Under the pieces are notes generated by a model. That model saw only the letters and a list, made by a program, of their open reading frames with translations, ran no database searches and had not been told where the DNA came from. 64,000 nucleotides of DNA from Phallus indusiatus (taxonomy: Eukaryota; Basidiomycota; Agaricomycetes; Phallales; Phallaceae): positions 558,001 through 622,000 of the forward strand of contig JAQFWX010000018.1 of NCBI GenBank assembly GCA_027605045.1. The letters are read 5' to 3'. Within the stretch, counting starts at the first letter, position 1. Each line of letters starts with the position of its first letter. The position numbers were made by a program, and so were the translations under genes. Below, in pieces: positions 25,501 through 35,453 of the stretch.

Positions 25501-26674
25501 TACTGGGAGACTATGAGAGCAACTCGGAAGCGTCTGAGTCCCAAGTTCTGGATCTGTTAAACACTCTTATTACTATTCTAGAGGTGATGTCCAACACATT
25601 CTCAATAAATCTATCACGATAGTTGATCGAGAAATACAGAATCGATTTAGCCCTCATATTGGAACAATAATGGACTCGATCATTGAGACGACGCTGTGTA
25701 AGATCAATAAAAATCTTACAGATTTCCCTGAGCAGCAAGTCAGCTTTTACAAGTTATTGCGAGCGATCAATACCCACTGTTCCAATGGTATGTTTCCTCA
25801 AAAGTAACCTCGAGTTCCTGCCGTTTATTTAATTATGCTCTTCTAGCACTTCTTTCTTTGCAGCCCAAACAAATGAAGTCGGTCATGGACAGTATATTAT
25901 GGGGCATGAAGCACACTCTACGGGAGATATCGGATTTAACCCTAACTGGTAAGACTATTGCATCGACTACGACACTGAATCCCACTGCTAACGTGTTGTT
26001 TAGTTTGTTATGAAGTCATTGAAAGTCTCTCCGATCAAGATTCAACTGTAGCGGGAGAATTCTACGGAAGATTCTTATTACAAGTCTTGCGAGTTACGTT
26101 CGGAGTAATTACGGATGCTAATCACAAAAGCGGTACGGAGAAAATCCTTCGCTGAAAAAGGTTAGGCAATATACTGAGAGACTTGGCAGGTTTTCGACTG
26201 CAGAGCCAACTGCTTGCCAAAGTTTTTGAGATAGTAGTAACCGGGCGTGTTTCTGTTCCTCTATTTGACCCGACGCTGGTACCAGATCCTAATATAACAA
26301 ATCTGGAGTTTTTGGACGATTACTGCCTCAGTGTCGTTCAAGGTACTTTTCCTGATATACAAACGTACGTCTCGCGTTTTAAATTTAGTTTAATTTTTTT
26401 TCACTCAAATGTCCATTCTCTCAACGATAGACATCAAGCGAAAGCATTGCTCACGACCCTATTCCAATATTATAACGATCTTCCGCGCTTCAAGTCGGTC
26501 CTGCGAGACTTCCTTATCCAATTAAGGGAATTTTCTGGAGATAATGCCGACCTTTATCTGGAAGAAAGAGAGAAAGAAACCCAAAAACGCGCGCAGGAAA
26601 AACTCGAAATGGCAATGCGGATACCGGGGATGGTTAAACCGAACCAATTGGAAGATAACGAGGACACAGCATGA
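22576..26674 (+). CDS. Exportin-1 (CRM1), copy B, divergent paralogue with an apparent frameshift
   Basis: This is a second exportin-1 on the opposite strand from copy A. The inferred first exon is six bases (22576-22581, Met-Glu), then a 62-nt intron, then [20 protein letters not shown]. Conserved blocks include [69 protein letters not shown] and [14 protein letters not shown], up to a full C-terminus ending NEDTA. The leptomycin-target position is Cys (TGC, 24629-24631). Introns at EV-VLVS, HESHK-GVQ, SPQQ-VYA, CSN-ALL and ANHKSG-F match those of copy A. Two are unique to B (after NNTG, and within GAMS-EKTE). Two oddities: one base appears missing near 25268-25275, shifting frame inside an uninterrupted conserved block, and the intron after IPESQR near 23000 has no good donor in the usual place. 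It may be an expressed, fast-evolving paralogue, a decaying gene, or an intact gene with assembly errors. Confidence 0.88.
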
Positions 26675-27383
26675 TATATTTGTCTCAGGATCATGACTCA
26701 AACTAATTTGATTACTGTCCGTGGTTTGTGTGTGTTACTTGTGTGTTACTTCTTGTTGTTGTTATTGCTATTTGATTCTGCTTCTCTTTTGATCGGTACC
26801 TCAATAAACATCAGTTCCGAGTAGAACATGAATTCAAAAAACCTCTTGACTATCAGTGACTATCTAACTATCTAGACTATCACATGCCGTCGAAGTAACG
26901 CCGAGGCTCGCACATGCCAAGGGGACCAAAAACAAGGCCGTCGACTGGCGACGATAATAACTCAATTCTATTCGGTATTTTTTGAGTGGGTTAACGGATC
27001 GCTGTGGGAAAGTCCCAAGTGTTAGGATCATAGACTCGGACTGAGCCCGTAATATCGATACATGTCACTGTATTACTGCGCCAGATGTTGATATTTGGAC
27101 ATGTGCGATCTGTCCTTGATATTTTGCAGTATCCAATGTCCAATTTTGTCCTCTTAATCCTGCACTCGGTGATTAATTGTACTAGTGTAACACGCAACGT
27201 GTAAATTCCGTGGCAGCCTGAAGTAACACGCAATCAACGAATTCTTGTTACGTAAAATTTGATAGACCTGCGCCGCTCAGATACCCAGATACCTGGATGC
27301 CTTGAGGCTTTCGAGTCAAACTTCAACTGTTAAAGCTGCACCAATTGGATTCAACTTGGTCTATTAATTCCATTCCATTCAGG
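26675..27383. other. Intergenic stretch between CRM1 copy B and the SRR1-domain gene
   Basis: About 700 bases lie between a gene end and the next gene start on the same strand. The first part is T-rich with a small duplication of GTGTGTTACT (near 26728-26747). Short open frames (for example 26991-27233 on the minus strand) look like no family. I see no RNA gene or repeat in it. Confidence 0.45.
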
Positions 27384-28471
27384 ATGGAAAAACAAGACAA
27401 AGATGCACATGACTTTATTCCAGTCCTTCTCCGAAAGAGGCAAAAGAAAAGTCGCACCCCGAAGATACAAGAGACCTCATTTGTCGATCGAACGAACCTG
27501 ACAATCGCAAATATTGAAGGGTCGGATTGGATTCAGAAATGCTACGGTTTGCTTCAATGTACTGGAAATTTGTACGAATTTTCTCTAAAAAATAGAATAG
27601 ATGTGATTCGAAACTGCTTCGAGTCTTTGACTTGGAGTCCGTCTGAAATATCTGTATTATGCCTTGGTTTGGGCAGTCCAACTGAGTTTAAGAATTCCCT
27701 CGCACAGCTGGCGTTCATTACGTTAGTCTGTGATGCGTTCCATATTGTATGAATGTCGCTTTCCAAGCCGCCCTTTTTTTTCTGCATCTCACAGTGCTTA
27801 ACCGGTGGTAGGATCGCAGTAAAGTCTCCTTTTACGACCCCCACTTTTCCGAAGGGGATGTCGAAGGCCTTTTGCATATGGGATATGTAGTTCCCTCAGA
27901 AAACAAGGTACTAGGTATTATTTATTCTTTATCCTGTAAGCGATATTTTCGACGGCCGTCAGAAGCTGACTCTTTTATTTCCATAAACAGCGCGGCAGAT
28001 ACACATTTGAACAGAAAACCCTGCTGTTTATGCCACATTGCAGTGTAAACCTTTATGAAAGTGCGTTACGATATAATTGGAATCCTGAGTCCCTTCGAAG
28101 GATTTTAATATTGGGGAACACCCTTGGAGATTATATTACCAAGTATGATTACCTCGTTGCAGCCTTGAAGGACGCTGATAGCAAAAAACCTATTCAGTAC
28201 GCCGGAATGGAAATTGAAAGCCACATTACCGTGCTTACACCGTATAGGTTCGTAGGAATGAAATAAAGTCACTCATCTTACCTCCTGATATGCACATCTA
28301 TCTCCAGGCAAATATCTCATTTGCGACCCTCTTCCTGACTCGGAAGTCTATTATTCTGCTTTCAATGACACGTCCTTGCAGCATGTTGAATGGCAATCTC
28401 CCGCTTTTTTTGATGAAACGATATGGCAACTGCCAGAGGAAATTGAGGATGACAACTCCGAGGTAGTATAA
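27384..28471 (+). CDS. SRR1-domain protein
   Basis: This contains the SRR1 (Sensitivity to Red-light Reduced 1) domain, found across eukaryotes; yeast Ber1 belongs to the family. The molecular function is not settled. Visible family motifs: VLCLGLGSPTEFKNSLAQLA (the CLGLGS...QLA block), VSFYDPHFSEGD, TLLFMPHCSVNLYESALRYN (MPHC...LYE) and RILILGNTLGDY (ILGN). Three introns separate these blocks, at about 27747, 27907 and 28244. The N-terminus is short and basic (DFIPVLLRKRQKKSR), and the C-terminal exon is acidic (PEEIEDDNSEVV). The ATG at 27384 opens the only frame that reaches the domain. Confidence 0.85.
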
Positions 28472-28651
28472 TTCCTTTTCAAAAGTCATCTCATGGCTAT
28501 GTATGTCACTGTCAATTTAAAATGTCGCACTGGGCGATGTTGAATCGTAGATACAGGTAGACATGTTATGTAAAGTATTCACATTAATGTTGAACTGGCA
28601 TATACTACATGACAAAAAAAATGTCTCGAAACCAGATAATGAACAGTGTAC

Positions 28652-29566
28652 TCAGCACTGTGGTAGATAAGACGGAGGCGCAAATAAATCAATCTCAGAC
28701 CCGTGTAAAAAATAGGAGTTGCCATAGACCTCAGGCTCAAACACCGTCCGTGCCCGTAATGAAGCTTGAGAACCGCCATACGGTGTAGCAGGACCATCGT
28801 CTTCATCCTCTGTTTCGGCATCGGAGCTAGTGTCGGACAGGGGTAGATCGTAGTCAGCTTCGGGATAGCGAATGTCAATAGGGGAAGGTGAATCGTAAGA
28901 GGGTGGAGGAGTGTTATAAGGATGGAAAAATGCATGTAGTGAAGAATCAGATTGCATAGATGGTAGTACAGAAGGATCGAAGAAAATGTCAGAGGGGAAA
29001 GCAAAGGGGAGAGGATCGTCTGAAGCGAGGTCTTCCCATGAGTGCAGGGAATTTTCCAGGTCCGAATCTAAAAACGTTACGTCTGCTTCAGTGGAAGAGA
29101 CCTTAGCTTCAATGTCGTCAAAATCATCAGATAGAGTTTCAAGAACACTATCCAGCCACTTCTCTTCCGCGTCACCACGTGATGACGGCGAGTCGGAGTC
29201 GAACGTTGAAGCATTATCTATTATGGGCGAAGAATTTGGTTCAGCATGATGGGGATATTCTGGCGGCGAAGATGAGAGCTCGGCTTGTGTAAGCGAATTT
29301 TTGAGGAGGACGATGCGATGAAGGCTGAGGTTGTCCCGGGAACCGACATGTGCCGATGCGGCTAGGCGTAATTTTCTACGGGACAAATCTGAAAACCAAG
29401 AAGAAATACTGTTCATATGGATTGGGACGCGTAACCGGTGTTCAAAGGCAAAGGTAGATTGAGCAGAGAAAGCAGACCAAGCAGACAGTGCTAATTTTTC
29501 TGCTAAATGAAACAAATTGGAATAAGAACAATGAGGTGGGACAAGAAGACATGGGGTAACTAACAC
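28652..29566 (-). CDS. Intronless Ser/Asp-rich hypothetical protein
   Basis: This is a single open frame of 304 codons with no intron, unlike almost every neighbour. The N-terminal fifth contains a short basic segment (SSWFSDLSRRKLRLAASA). The rest is Ser/Pro/Asp-rich and probably disordered, with repeated acidic runs such as TLSDDFDDIEAKVSS and SDTSSDAETEDEDDGP. There is no signal peptide or membrane span. A TATA box on the same strand lies about 250 bases upstream. The true start may be the Met at 29416, just before the basic segment. I do not recognise a domain. Composition alone would suit a transcriptional or signalling regulator, but that is a guess. Confidence 0.7.
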   Translation of the reverse strand: MLVTPCLLVPPHCSYSNLFHLAEKLALSAWSAFSAQSTFAFEHRLRVPIHMNSISSWFSDLSRRKLRLAASAHVGSRDNLSLHRIVLLKNSLTQAELSSSPPEYPHHAEPNSSPIIDNASTFDSDSPSSRGDAEEKWLDSVLETLSDDFDDIEAKVSSTEADVTFLDSDLENSLHSWEDLASDDPLPFAFPSDIFFDPSVLPSMQSDSSLHAFFHPYNTPPPSYDSPSPIDIRYPEADYDLPLSDTSSDAETEDEDDGPATPYGGSQASLRARTVFEPEVYGNSYFLHGSEIDLFAPPSYLPQC

Positions 29567-29815
29567 GACAACTGGAGTTCAAGATATTCGGTAGGCTTCG
29601 GTGAATGGATTGAAGAGCGAAATGGCGCGGTGCACGTTAACCATGCTGGGGTGGACTGAAGAGGCCCAAGATTTATTGTAGAGGCAGTGTAGTAATTATA
29701 CGAAACGAAGAACAGATTGACTATTGCATGGCGGGGACACTGAAGTGAGATGAGATTGTGTTATAGGTTGGGTGGGGGAGGGGAAATGACGACAAAATGG
29801 GCGGATGAACGGTCT

Positions 29816-29823
29816 CTTTTATA
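29816..29823 (-). promoter_or_regulatory. Consensus TATA box upstream of the intronless gene
   Basis: On the minus strand the sequence reads TATAAAAG, a perfect TATA box. It lies about 250 bases before the first ATG of the intronless gene at 28652-29566. The 29567-29941 stretch around it holds no other gene and is best seen as that gene's promoter and 5' leader. Most genes in this window show no such box. Confidence 0.6.
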
Positions 29824-29941
29824 GCGAGGAGCGGACTTTCTTGTTCTGAGTCATGGTGTCACACTCACGGGCGGAGACATTTAAAATGTCAAAAGTATCC
29901 TATTCAGATACACGTGTATTACATAATACTACATATATCCC

Positions 29942-32726
29942 TCACATGCTGCCGCCACCATCAGTGCCATCATTCTGAACGGCTTCTTGGTCTATTTTCA
30001 AATCCATTAACTTTTTGAGTTTGCTCATATCTTTCGGTGCAATGTCTCGCGCCACGAGCAGGAGATGTTGTGCCTCGGGCGCCTGTCCCTTCAGTCGATA
30101 GACGCGCGCAAGCTGGAAAACAACGTTCGCCTCCTCGGGTACCGTGTTCCGAAGCCTCTTGAGATCGTCAATGGCCGCCTAGCGCAATCCATGGTCGTGT
30201 GAGTCAACAACTTTTTTTTGCCGAGATACAGAGATATCAAAAAGAAGTAACTTACATTGTAACGTCGCATCCCTATCAGCAATTTCGCTCGGCGATAACG
30301 AACCAGCACGTTATCTGGGGAAATTTGCACTGCCTTATCAAACAAAACGTATGCTTCGTCCGGTCTTCCACACTTTTCTAAGACCTGTCATTCGATCAAG
30401 ATTAGAATATCCCCCCCATCTCCATTGAATTTTAAAACACACCATCCCCACACAGCCCAACAAAACAGCGTTGTCAGGTGAGATTTCCATCGCCTTCCGA
30501 AAGTGAAATTCCGCCAGACGTAGTTTGCTCATTCGTAAATAACATGTACCTAATCCATACCTAGTAGCAATAAAAAAAGTTTATCTCAGGCCACAGTCAT
30601 CTCGTTTTTGGAATGACTATGCACTTACCATGCATTGTAATGTCGCGAGTCTGCCCGAAGGGCGGACTGGAAGAAGCTAACCGCTTTTTCTACATCCTCG
30701 TCAATATACTCATGTCCACTGAGAGTGTAGGCGTAAGTGCATTGCGGATCCAGCTGGGTTGCACGACGGAAACATGTTAATGCCTGTGTTCGCTCCTTCT
30801 GCAATGAAAAGCAATTTCCAACTGCTATCCATGCTTGTGGTGAACGTGAATCAATGCTAATGAGTTCTTGGGCTAGGAATGTCAATTTAACTGTCCGCTG
30901 CAAGTGCCATAATAAAGATGAGTAGATTTCCATATCCCATATTCGATACGGGTCTCGCCTTCGGATTTCGTCGAACACTCTTTCCGCCTTTCGGGAAAAA
31001 TAATAAATCAGCCTCAGGTAAGTTACTAATTAGCGGACTTTGTCAACCTTTTGATACTCGTTTAGTTCATATTGCGCTCTCCCCACCAAGACCATCACAA
31101 ATGGCGATTTCTGCTGTTCAGAAGGTAACCGATCTAGCTCTTCGATGGCCGCTCGGCACTCGTATCGAGCTAATTTTTGGACCGCTTTCGCAAAGATTTT
31201 CATGAGCTCATATATATAATTATCTGCCGCTTCAAATTCGACCGTTTCCTGTGCCATTTGTTCTTGACCAGCCGTTGCATTGCTGGGTGCCGGTGAGGTA
31301 TCCGATCGGGGGGATTGTGCCAAAGAGGACACTGAAGCAGATTTAGGGGATTCCGCGACCATATCATCATCCATCTCCGATCCCCCGGAATTCGATCTAG
31401 CTCTATGATAAGGTTTTTTCCGCTGGGGCGGCGGATGCTAAATACAATCGTCAGCACAGAAATTTGATGTAAGGAGAAGTCGGTTACCCTAACCGAGTAT
31501 GCTTGTTTATTGCCTGCGGCGGTATTTAATAATCGGGTAGAACGGCGAAGACCAGTCTGTACGAATGCGTCAAGTCTTGAACAACGATAGAAACCCACAA
31601 CACTAACTTTGACTGGATTGTTGCTTTGCGGAGGAACGAGTGCGGGATCCTTCCAGTTGTAAGCCTCTACTTTTGCAGCCCGAGCCTTTTTCATAATTGG
31701 ACCACCCTCGTCTAAATATTTCCCATTCGACGGCATCAAGCTTACTGTTTTTGTGGGAAGAGATAATGCTCTAACATGAGTTGTGGCGTACCCAAGCATG
31801 GAATTATCAGCAGTAACGAGTAATGACTCGTTTGTTCCCCTGATGTACTTTCTATGAATAAACACGAGTTAAGGGGTTGCGGCTGACTTACACTGAATCC
31901 CTTGCACTGGAGTCCATTCGAAACGGCTGAGCTACCCAAGCTCGACCACCACCCGAGGCCATATGTATTTCAGGAGTGAAGAAACCCACTCCTGTGCTTG
32001 CGGGACCAGTTTTGCGATCGTACCAATATGCCGTAGAGATATCATCAGGTCTGCTTTGCTTTGCCCGGGGAGGAAATAGTTCGTCAAGATCAGGAAATTG
32101 GCCTGTATATAATTTTGGCATAAACACAAAGTAAATTTAATTAGAGAACCGACCTGACGAGCATAAGCCATCAAAGGCCTCCCATAACAAAGGATTTAGG
32201 TCAAGACTACGCAAAAAGTGGACAGCAGCGTTTTCACGAAGGTTGATTTTCAAAGCAAGAGCACCTGCGCGACATCGAAGAACAGCCTCATCCGCGACAA
32301 CAGTAGATTCTCTAGACAATGGTATTGCTAGTCAAAGGGAGAATTTTGAGTTAATCAAAGCGTTGATAGCAAAGGAAACATTTTAAACATACCCAAGTCT
32401 GAAGGGCCTCCGGTACTTAAACACGACTCAAGCGCCTCGCGTCCTTGCCTATACCGCCCCAATTTGTTGCAACATTGAACATACAATTCCACACAAGCAC
32501 TACACCTAACCTCCCGGGGTAAATCGACGAGATATAAAGCAGACTGAATTTGGCCGCTTCGAAAAAGTGATGTAGCATAAAGATGACGCGCTTCATGATT
32601 GTCTTGATCCACGTAAAAATACCTCTCGGCGTAGAAGGTGGCGGTCTTCACGAGATCAAAGTCCAAGTATGACCAAACGAGAGTTCGAAATCGCTGAGAT
32701 AGATAAGGGTTTGATATCGAAGCCAT
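29942..32726 (-). CDS. CDC27: Anaphase-promoting complex subunit 3 (Cdc27/nuc2)
   Basis: This is a TPR subunit of the APC/C that binds the IR tails of the activators Cdc20 and Cdh1. The N-terminal TPR region starts MASISNPYLSQRFRTLVWSY and includes ARHLYATSLFRSGQIQSALY and CCNKLGRYRQGREALESCL. A low-complexity middle part carries Ser/Pro-rich text with possible phosphosites (SPKSASVSSLAQSPRSDTSP). The C-terminal TPR array is well conserved: SPQAWIAVGNCFSLQKERTQ, CTYAYTLSGHEYIDEDVEKA, FFQSALRADSRHYNAWYGLG-type repeats and FHFRKAMEISPDNAVLLGCV. It ends in a Gly-rich GTDGGGSM. About ten introns are present. This is the second APC/C subunit gene in the window. Confidence 0.95.
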
Positions 32727-32802
32727 GTTAAACAGATATACGTTCGACCAATTCTCTGCTAACCTGTAAAGTGAAAGTCAACAAGTATGCACCGAGGCTG
32801 CT

Positions 32803-32826
32803 GTCCACTGGTCCACTGGTCCACTG
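32803..32826. repeat. Three tandem copies of an 8-bp unit
   Basis: The unit GTCCACTG is repeated three times exactly, head to tail. It sits in the 225-base divergent interval between Cdc27 and the MIT-like gene. It is short enough to be a simple slippage product. Confidence 0.8.
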
Positions 32827-32951
32827 GAGAACAAGGAAATTGGAATATCACGTGTTTATGATGTGAGCTTACGTAACCCAATTATCCCAGAGTCCGCCAC
32901 GAAGTAGTCGACGTTGAGATCACCTTTCGTTCTAACAATCGATAATTGTTC

Positions 32952-34559
32952 ATGTCTTCTGAAGCGACTCTCGGTCAAGTCAGTTGCAGTATACGTGTAT
33001 TTATTCAATCGCTTGAATGCAATGCTTTAGGCTCATCGACATGCAACCAATGCAGAGGAATATACCAAGGAAGGACATTTAGGATTAGGTGATTATATTC
33101 GAGGTTCTGTCAATATCAAAGACATTTTATCATCCTACAGCTGCTGAAGAGCATCTCAAAAGTGCGGAAGCTTTTCAACGCTGTGCCGAGCAATCCAGCG
33201 ATGAGGGCGTTCGTTACTCTTTCCTCCTATCCTCGCACAATTCACGCAACTTCGTCATTAGACTAAACGAACCCTGAAAATGTTGTATGATGAACATATT
33301 AGATCAGAGAAGGACCTTCAACGACGGATATCAAAATTACGAGAGGACGGGCAAAACCCTGCTCATCAGCATCCACCTCAGTCAATCCCGCCTCAGAATA
33401 GGCATGTGGGCTTGCGGTCGACGTCGCCCTATGATAATGCTCGACGACCACCTTATTATTCAGCGCCTGCTCGCAGTGGTTATTCTAGTCCCCAAATTGA
33501 GGAGTCTTATATGGTTCTTGGCAACCAGGTATGTGTACAGCTTGAAGGCAGCTTCACTCTTGTGTTTGTAACGGCCTTTTTTCCACCTAGTCCGAGCCAC
33601 ATGAAACTTTTGACAGATTTTGGAAAAGCTTGGAAGGAATGCTAGATAAACTTTCTCAGCCAGTGGCGTTTGCGACGGCGCCACTGGCACAACAGACTTC
33701 TCTGCCGGAGAATCAGTCACTAGGCAACAAGAAATCGCTGCAAAACCGAAATAAGCATGTCTAAATTATGGCACGAATCGACAGATCATTAACATCAGTT
33801 TAGACGGACACATAAATATAATAAGAATGTCGCGGAATCATTTTATGAGATAGAGGATACTTCAGACGGCGAGGATGGTAATAGTTCCCTTTTCTTCCTA
33901 TTCGTCTACTGAGTAACCATGTTCGCAGAAGATTCATTTTTTATTGTCTCTTCTATCAGTGATTCGGATCCTTCGAGTAAGGAAAATGAAACTCTTAAAG
34001 CTCGGATATCCGAATTAGAAACACTGCTGCAAAATTCGGAGAAAATGCGACTTGATCAAGAGGAACAGTTACGTGAACGTGTAGAAGCTGCACGCCGAGA
34101 GGTAACACGAATATTCTATTATTACCACCTTTGATGTCCCAATTTATCTAATAGGCTCATCGCGTAAAATCATCTGGTGTTCTCCCGCAAAGACCGCCCC
34201 CTTTACCTTTGCCTCTGGACTTGAATCCTTTGAACATGGCGCTCTCCGGTTTTTCAGCGCCTTCACAAAATAAGGATGTGCAGCTGAATCGCCGAATAAA
34301 GGAGTTGGAGGACGAGCTGAAAGCAGTGAAATTGGAAAATGAAAAACAAGTGCGTGTCACTGTTTAATTACGCATCCGTAACAGTCTTTAACGGGACTTT
34401 TAGAAAGCTACAATAATAAAATTCAAGGAACGCTGGGAAAAGCTAAAAGATTCAGCGAAGAAGAAACGACAAGCGAAGCTAAATACAGGTATTGAAAGCA
34501 ATCTCACTGAACAACGCATCGACGAGGATCCCGAAGCTGAAGCCGCTTTGGAATCGTGA
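32952..34559 (+). CDS. MIT-like helical plus coiled-coil protein, NRBF2/Atg38-like candidate
   Basis: The N-terminus assembles from three exons: MSSEATLGQ, then AHRHATNAEEYTKEGHLGL, then AAEEHLKSAEAFQRCAEQSS. This is a three-helix arrangement resembling an MIT domain. KMLYDEHIRSEKDLQRRISK follows. A middle block contains SEPHETFDRFWKSLEGMLDK and then LSQPVAFATAPL, a pattern I associate with conserved basidiomycete proteins of unknown role. The C-terminal third is coiled coil (ENETLKARISELETLLQ, LNRRIKELEDELKAVK, FKERWEKLKDSAKKKRQAK). MIT plus coiled coil is the architecture of NRBF2/Atg38, which supports the autophagy PI3-kinase complex, but sequence similarity is too weak to be sure. About seven introns are present. 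Confidence 0.65.
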
Positions 34560-34660
34560 TAGTATATCATACCATTGCATGTATTCATCACGAAGCCAAC
34601 AGGAATACAGTGTGATATTCCTGATGGCTATATTACATCAATTATAATTAACCATGCTCA

Positions 34661-35304
34661 TCAGGCAAATAAATTGAAGTCGCGAACTGAGAACGAAGAT
34701 GCAGCATTTGAAAAAATGAGAGAAGCTTTGTGTGTTTCCAGCTGCCCCATAGCTGGGGTGTTAACACTCATCACAATATCAACATTTTTGAAGCCTACGC
34801 GAAAGAGAGCAAGTGATATGGAAACCTTATCTAGCGATGATGTGTTGAATTTGGACACCTCTTGTTCGCCTCGAAGAATTATTGGTTTTGAAATTCTAGT
34901 CGTATGTTGCTTTTGGACTTGTGAATCATTTTGAGGTAAGATTTCGAATATGCGAGAAGAGGACGCAGAATTATCGTCCGCCAATGCGCTAAAATGAAAT
35001 CTGCCAGGCTCGTTTGGATGAATGAAACGGTAGAAGCAACAATTGAATCTCACTCAATGGCTTCTTTGTCATCCTCTTTCTCGACTCGCTGTAATATTTC
35101 TATTACGAGACTCAAATCCGATTCAGGATCTATGAAGACTTCCTGGTTGTCCGGCACCTGACGGATATCTCTAGATTGTAGTCGTTTTAGAGTGTCACGT
35201 ATACTATAACGTGTTGCCTACGAGACGTCCACGAAATTTTCAGGTATATTAATGGTGACTGCTCCACCAAATAATTCGCGTTGTTTGAGCTGAATTTCTG
35301 TCAT
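34661..35304 (-). CDS. MOG1: Ran guanine-nucleotide release factor Mog1
   Basis: Mog1 binds Ran/Gsp1 and promotes nucleotide release, supporting nuclear protein import. Exon 1 reads MTEIQLKQRELFGGAVTINI and PENFVDVS, the classic Mog1 N-terminus. After a short intron comes DIRQVPDNQEVFIDPESDLS and LVIEILQRVEKEDDKEAIE; after another comes RFHFSALADDNSASS. The C-terminus includes VSISLALFRVGFKNVDIVMS, matching the family's last strands. Length is about 195 residues, as expected. The start at 35304 lies directly before the conserved RELFGG block. It is convergent with the MIT-like gene and 149 bases from the divergent NDC80 start. Its product acts in the same Ran system as the two CRM1 proteins. 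Confidence 0.93.
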
Positions 35305-35453
35305 CAGGGCAAAGATTTTGGACTGAATGAAATCTTGATTTTTGATAATTAATCATCCACAACATAATCCACGTGATCGCGCACGCGAAGTCACATGGTC
35401 ACAGCTAAATCTTCCGCGCTACACGTTTCCTCGTTTCCCTCACTCAAGGTCCA

